NCBI GenBank assembly: GCA_002492295.1
Contig: DKYC01000017.1
Coordinates: 1 to 14,304, forward strand
DNA: 14,304 nt
DNA from: Lachnospiraceae bacterium UBA7110
GTDB lineage: Bacteria > Bacillota > Clostridia > Lachnospirales > Lachnospiraceae
Direction of reading: 5' to 3'
Shown: positions 13,362 to 14,304 of the stretch, in pieces
Layout: the number at the start of each line of letters is the position of its first letter
How positions within the stretch are numbered: position 1 is the stretch's first letter
The notes under the pieces: generated by a model
The model's input: the letters and a program-made list of their open reading frames with translations, nothing else
Told to the model about the DNA's origin: nothing
Databases searched by the model: none
Made by a program: the position numbers and the translations under genes

Positions 13362-14246
13362 CTATCCTCTTGGATGTGCTTTTGCATATACCTCTCTGAT
13401 TCTGTTATGCGTAAGCGTTGCGTATACCTGGGTTGTCGAAATATCTGAATGTCCAAGCATTTCCTGAACACTCCTCAAATCCGCACCATTTTCCACTAAA
13501 TGTGCCGCAAAGGAGTGACGCAGCGTATGAGGCGTGATATCTGCCATAATACCAGCCTTCTTTGCATAATACTTGATTAATTTCCAAAATCCCTGTCTGC
13601 TCATTGGTTGTCCCGAACAGTTCACGAACAGAATATCAGACTGCAAATCAAACAGCATTACATTGCGTGCCTTTTCCAAATAGTTTGTCATTGCTCTCTT
13701 GGCTGCAGCACCAAACGGAATCACTCTCTCACGGTTACCGTCCCTACAGATAATAAATCCCATCTGCATATTGACATCGGAAATTTTTAAGGTAATCAGC
13801 TCCGTTACCCTAATTCCCGTCGCATATAAAAGCTCAAGCATTGCCTTATCGCGAATTTCCTTTGGTGTGTCCCCTTTTGGCTGCTCCAACAGCCAAATCA
13901 CCTCTTCAGGCGTTAAAATTTCAGGCATCTTCTTCTCGATTTTTGGTGCTTTCAACCCATCTGATGCATCCTTTTCCACAATGCCTTCCTTACATAAATA
14001 ATGAAAGAAGGCTTTTATGGAAGCAACGTTTCTGGATATGGTTGCAGCAGCAAAATGGTTTTCCCCTAAATACACAATATAGGAACCCAGAACTTCTGAG
14101 GTGATACTGCCAACCTCAGTTATTCCTCTTTCTTCTAAATACTGGCGCAGTTTGCCCAAATCTCTCTTATAGGATAATTCAGTATTCGTTGAAGTTTTCT
14201 TTATATTATGTAAGTAAGAAATAAAATTATTAATTTCTTGTTCCAT
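13362..14246 (-). CDS. xerD: XerD-like tyrosine recombinase
   Basis: The 294-residue protein has the Xer two-domain layout: an N-terminal SAM-like core-binding domain (about 1-90: LSYKRDLGKLRQYL, AAATISRNVASIKAFFHYL) and a catalytic domain. Visible active-site residues are Arg146 (ATGIRVTEL), His240 and Arg243 (PHTLRHSFAAHL), His266 (LGHSDIS) and nucleophile Tyr275 (TTQVYATLTH). In the family this resolves chromosome dimers at dif sites. Its length and the absence of other mobility genes argue for a housekeeping Xer protein rather than a phage integrase. The beta-hairpin lysine usual in VxGKGNKER is missing; the segment reads CRDGNRERVIPFG. The best GGAGG lies 13 bases before the ATG, unusually far. 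The promoter is not visible in the 58 bases left in the window. Confidence 0.93.
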   Translation of the reverse strand: MEQEINNFISYLHNIKKTSTNTELSYKRDLGKLRQYLEERGITEVGSITSEVLGSYIVYLGENHFAAATISRNVASIKAFFHYLCKEGIVEKDASDGLKAPKIEKKMPEILTPEEVIWLLEQPKGDTPKEIRDKAMLELLYATGIRVTELITLKISDVNMQMGFIICRDGNRERVIPFGAAAKRAMTNYLEKARNVMLFDLQSDILFVNCSGQPMSRQGFWKLIKYYAKKAGIMADITPHTLRHSFAAHLVENGADLRSVQEMLGHSDISTTQVYATLTHNRIREVYAKAHPRG

Positions 14247-14304
14247 AAATTTTGAAAAACCTCCTCATGAAGTATTTGTTTACCCCTTATGCCTATTTCT
14301 ATTA

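Overview
The window looks like chromosomal DNA from a low-to-mid GC, anaerobic, spore-forming Firmicute of class Clostridia, most likely family Lachnospiraceae. This rests on strong GGAGG-type ribosome binding sites, AT-rich intergenic DNA, sigma-A promoters, the glycolytic order gap-pgk-tpiA, a PflX-type radical SAM gene and a SpoVB-like flippase. The family assignment is inference from gene content and protein style, not from a database match. Almost everything is ordinary chromosomal content; I see no phage, insertion sequence, CRISPR array, tRNA or rRNA.

Layout. (1) 1-560: two hairpins at the left edge, then a textbook promoter, rpsT (ribosomal protein S20) and a bidirectional terminator. 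(2) 600-2123, minus strand: a tight three-gene operon of two small unrecognised proteins flanking a PflX-like (COG1313) radical SAM protein, with an extended -10 promoter near 2170. (3) 2367-3797: a monocistronic lipoprotein with a DUF1266-like C-terminal region and a strong terminator. (4) 3831-5189: an ECF sigma factor overlapping a zinc-binding, multi-span membrane anti-sigma factor, with a candidate autoregulated promoter. (5) 5334-8545, minus strand: the lower-glycolysis operon gap-pgk-tpiA, ending in a bidirectional terminator, with a GC-rich hairpin between gap and pgk and a Rex-like palindrome in front of gap. (6) 8857-10761: a PHP-family histidinol-phosphatase-like gene (plus) meeting mnmA (minus) tail to tail with no bases between the stop codons. 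(7) 10889-13302, plus strand: a SpoVB/MurJ-like lipid-linked oligosaccharide flippase followed by class I DAHP synthase. (8) 13362-14246, minus strand: a XerD-like tyrosine recombinase, separated from the DAHP synthase gene by a bidirectional terminator.

Working together: gap, pgk and tpiA carry out triose-phosphate interconversion and the first ATP-yielding step of glycolysis. The ECF sigma and anti-sigma genes form a self-contained envelope-signal module. rpsT and mnmA serve translation. DAHP synthase opens the shikimate pathway. The least understood parts are the radical SAM operon, the DUF1266-like lipoprotein and the signal sensed by the ECF module. I found no convincing undescribed system. 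The best follow-ups are the radical SAM trio, the XerD active-site substitution and the regulatory DNA between gap and the PHP gene.
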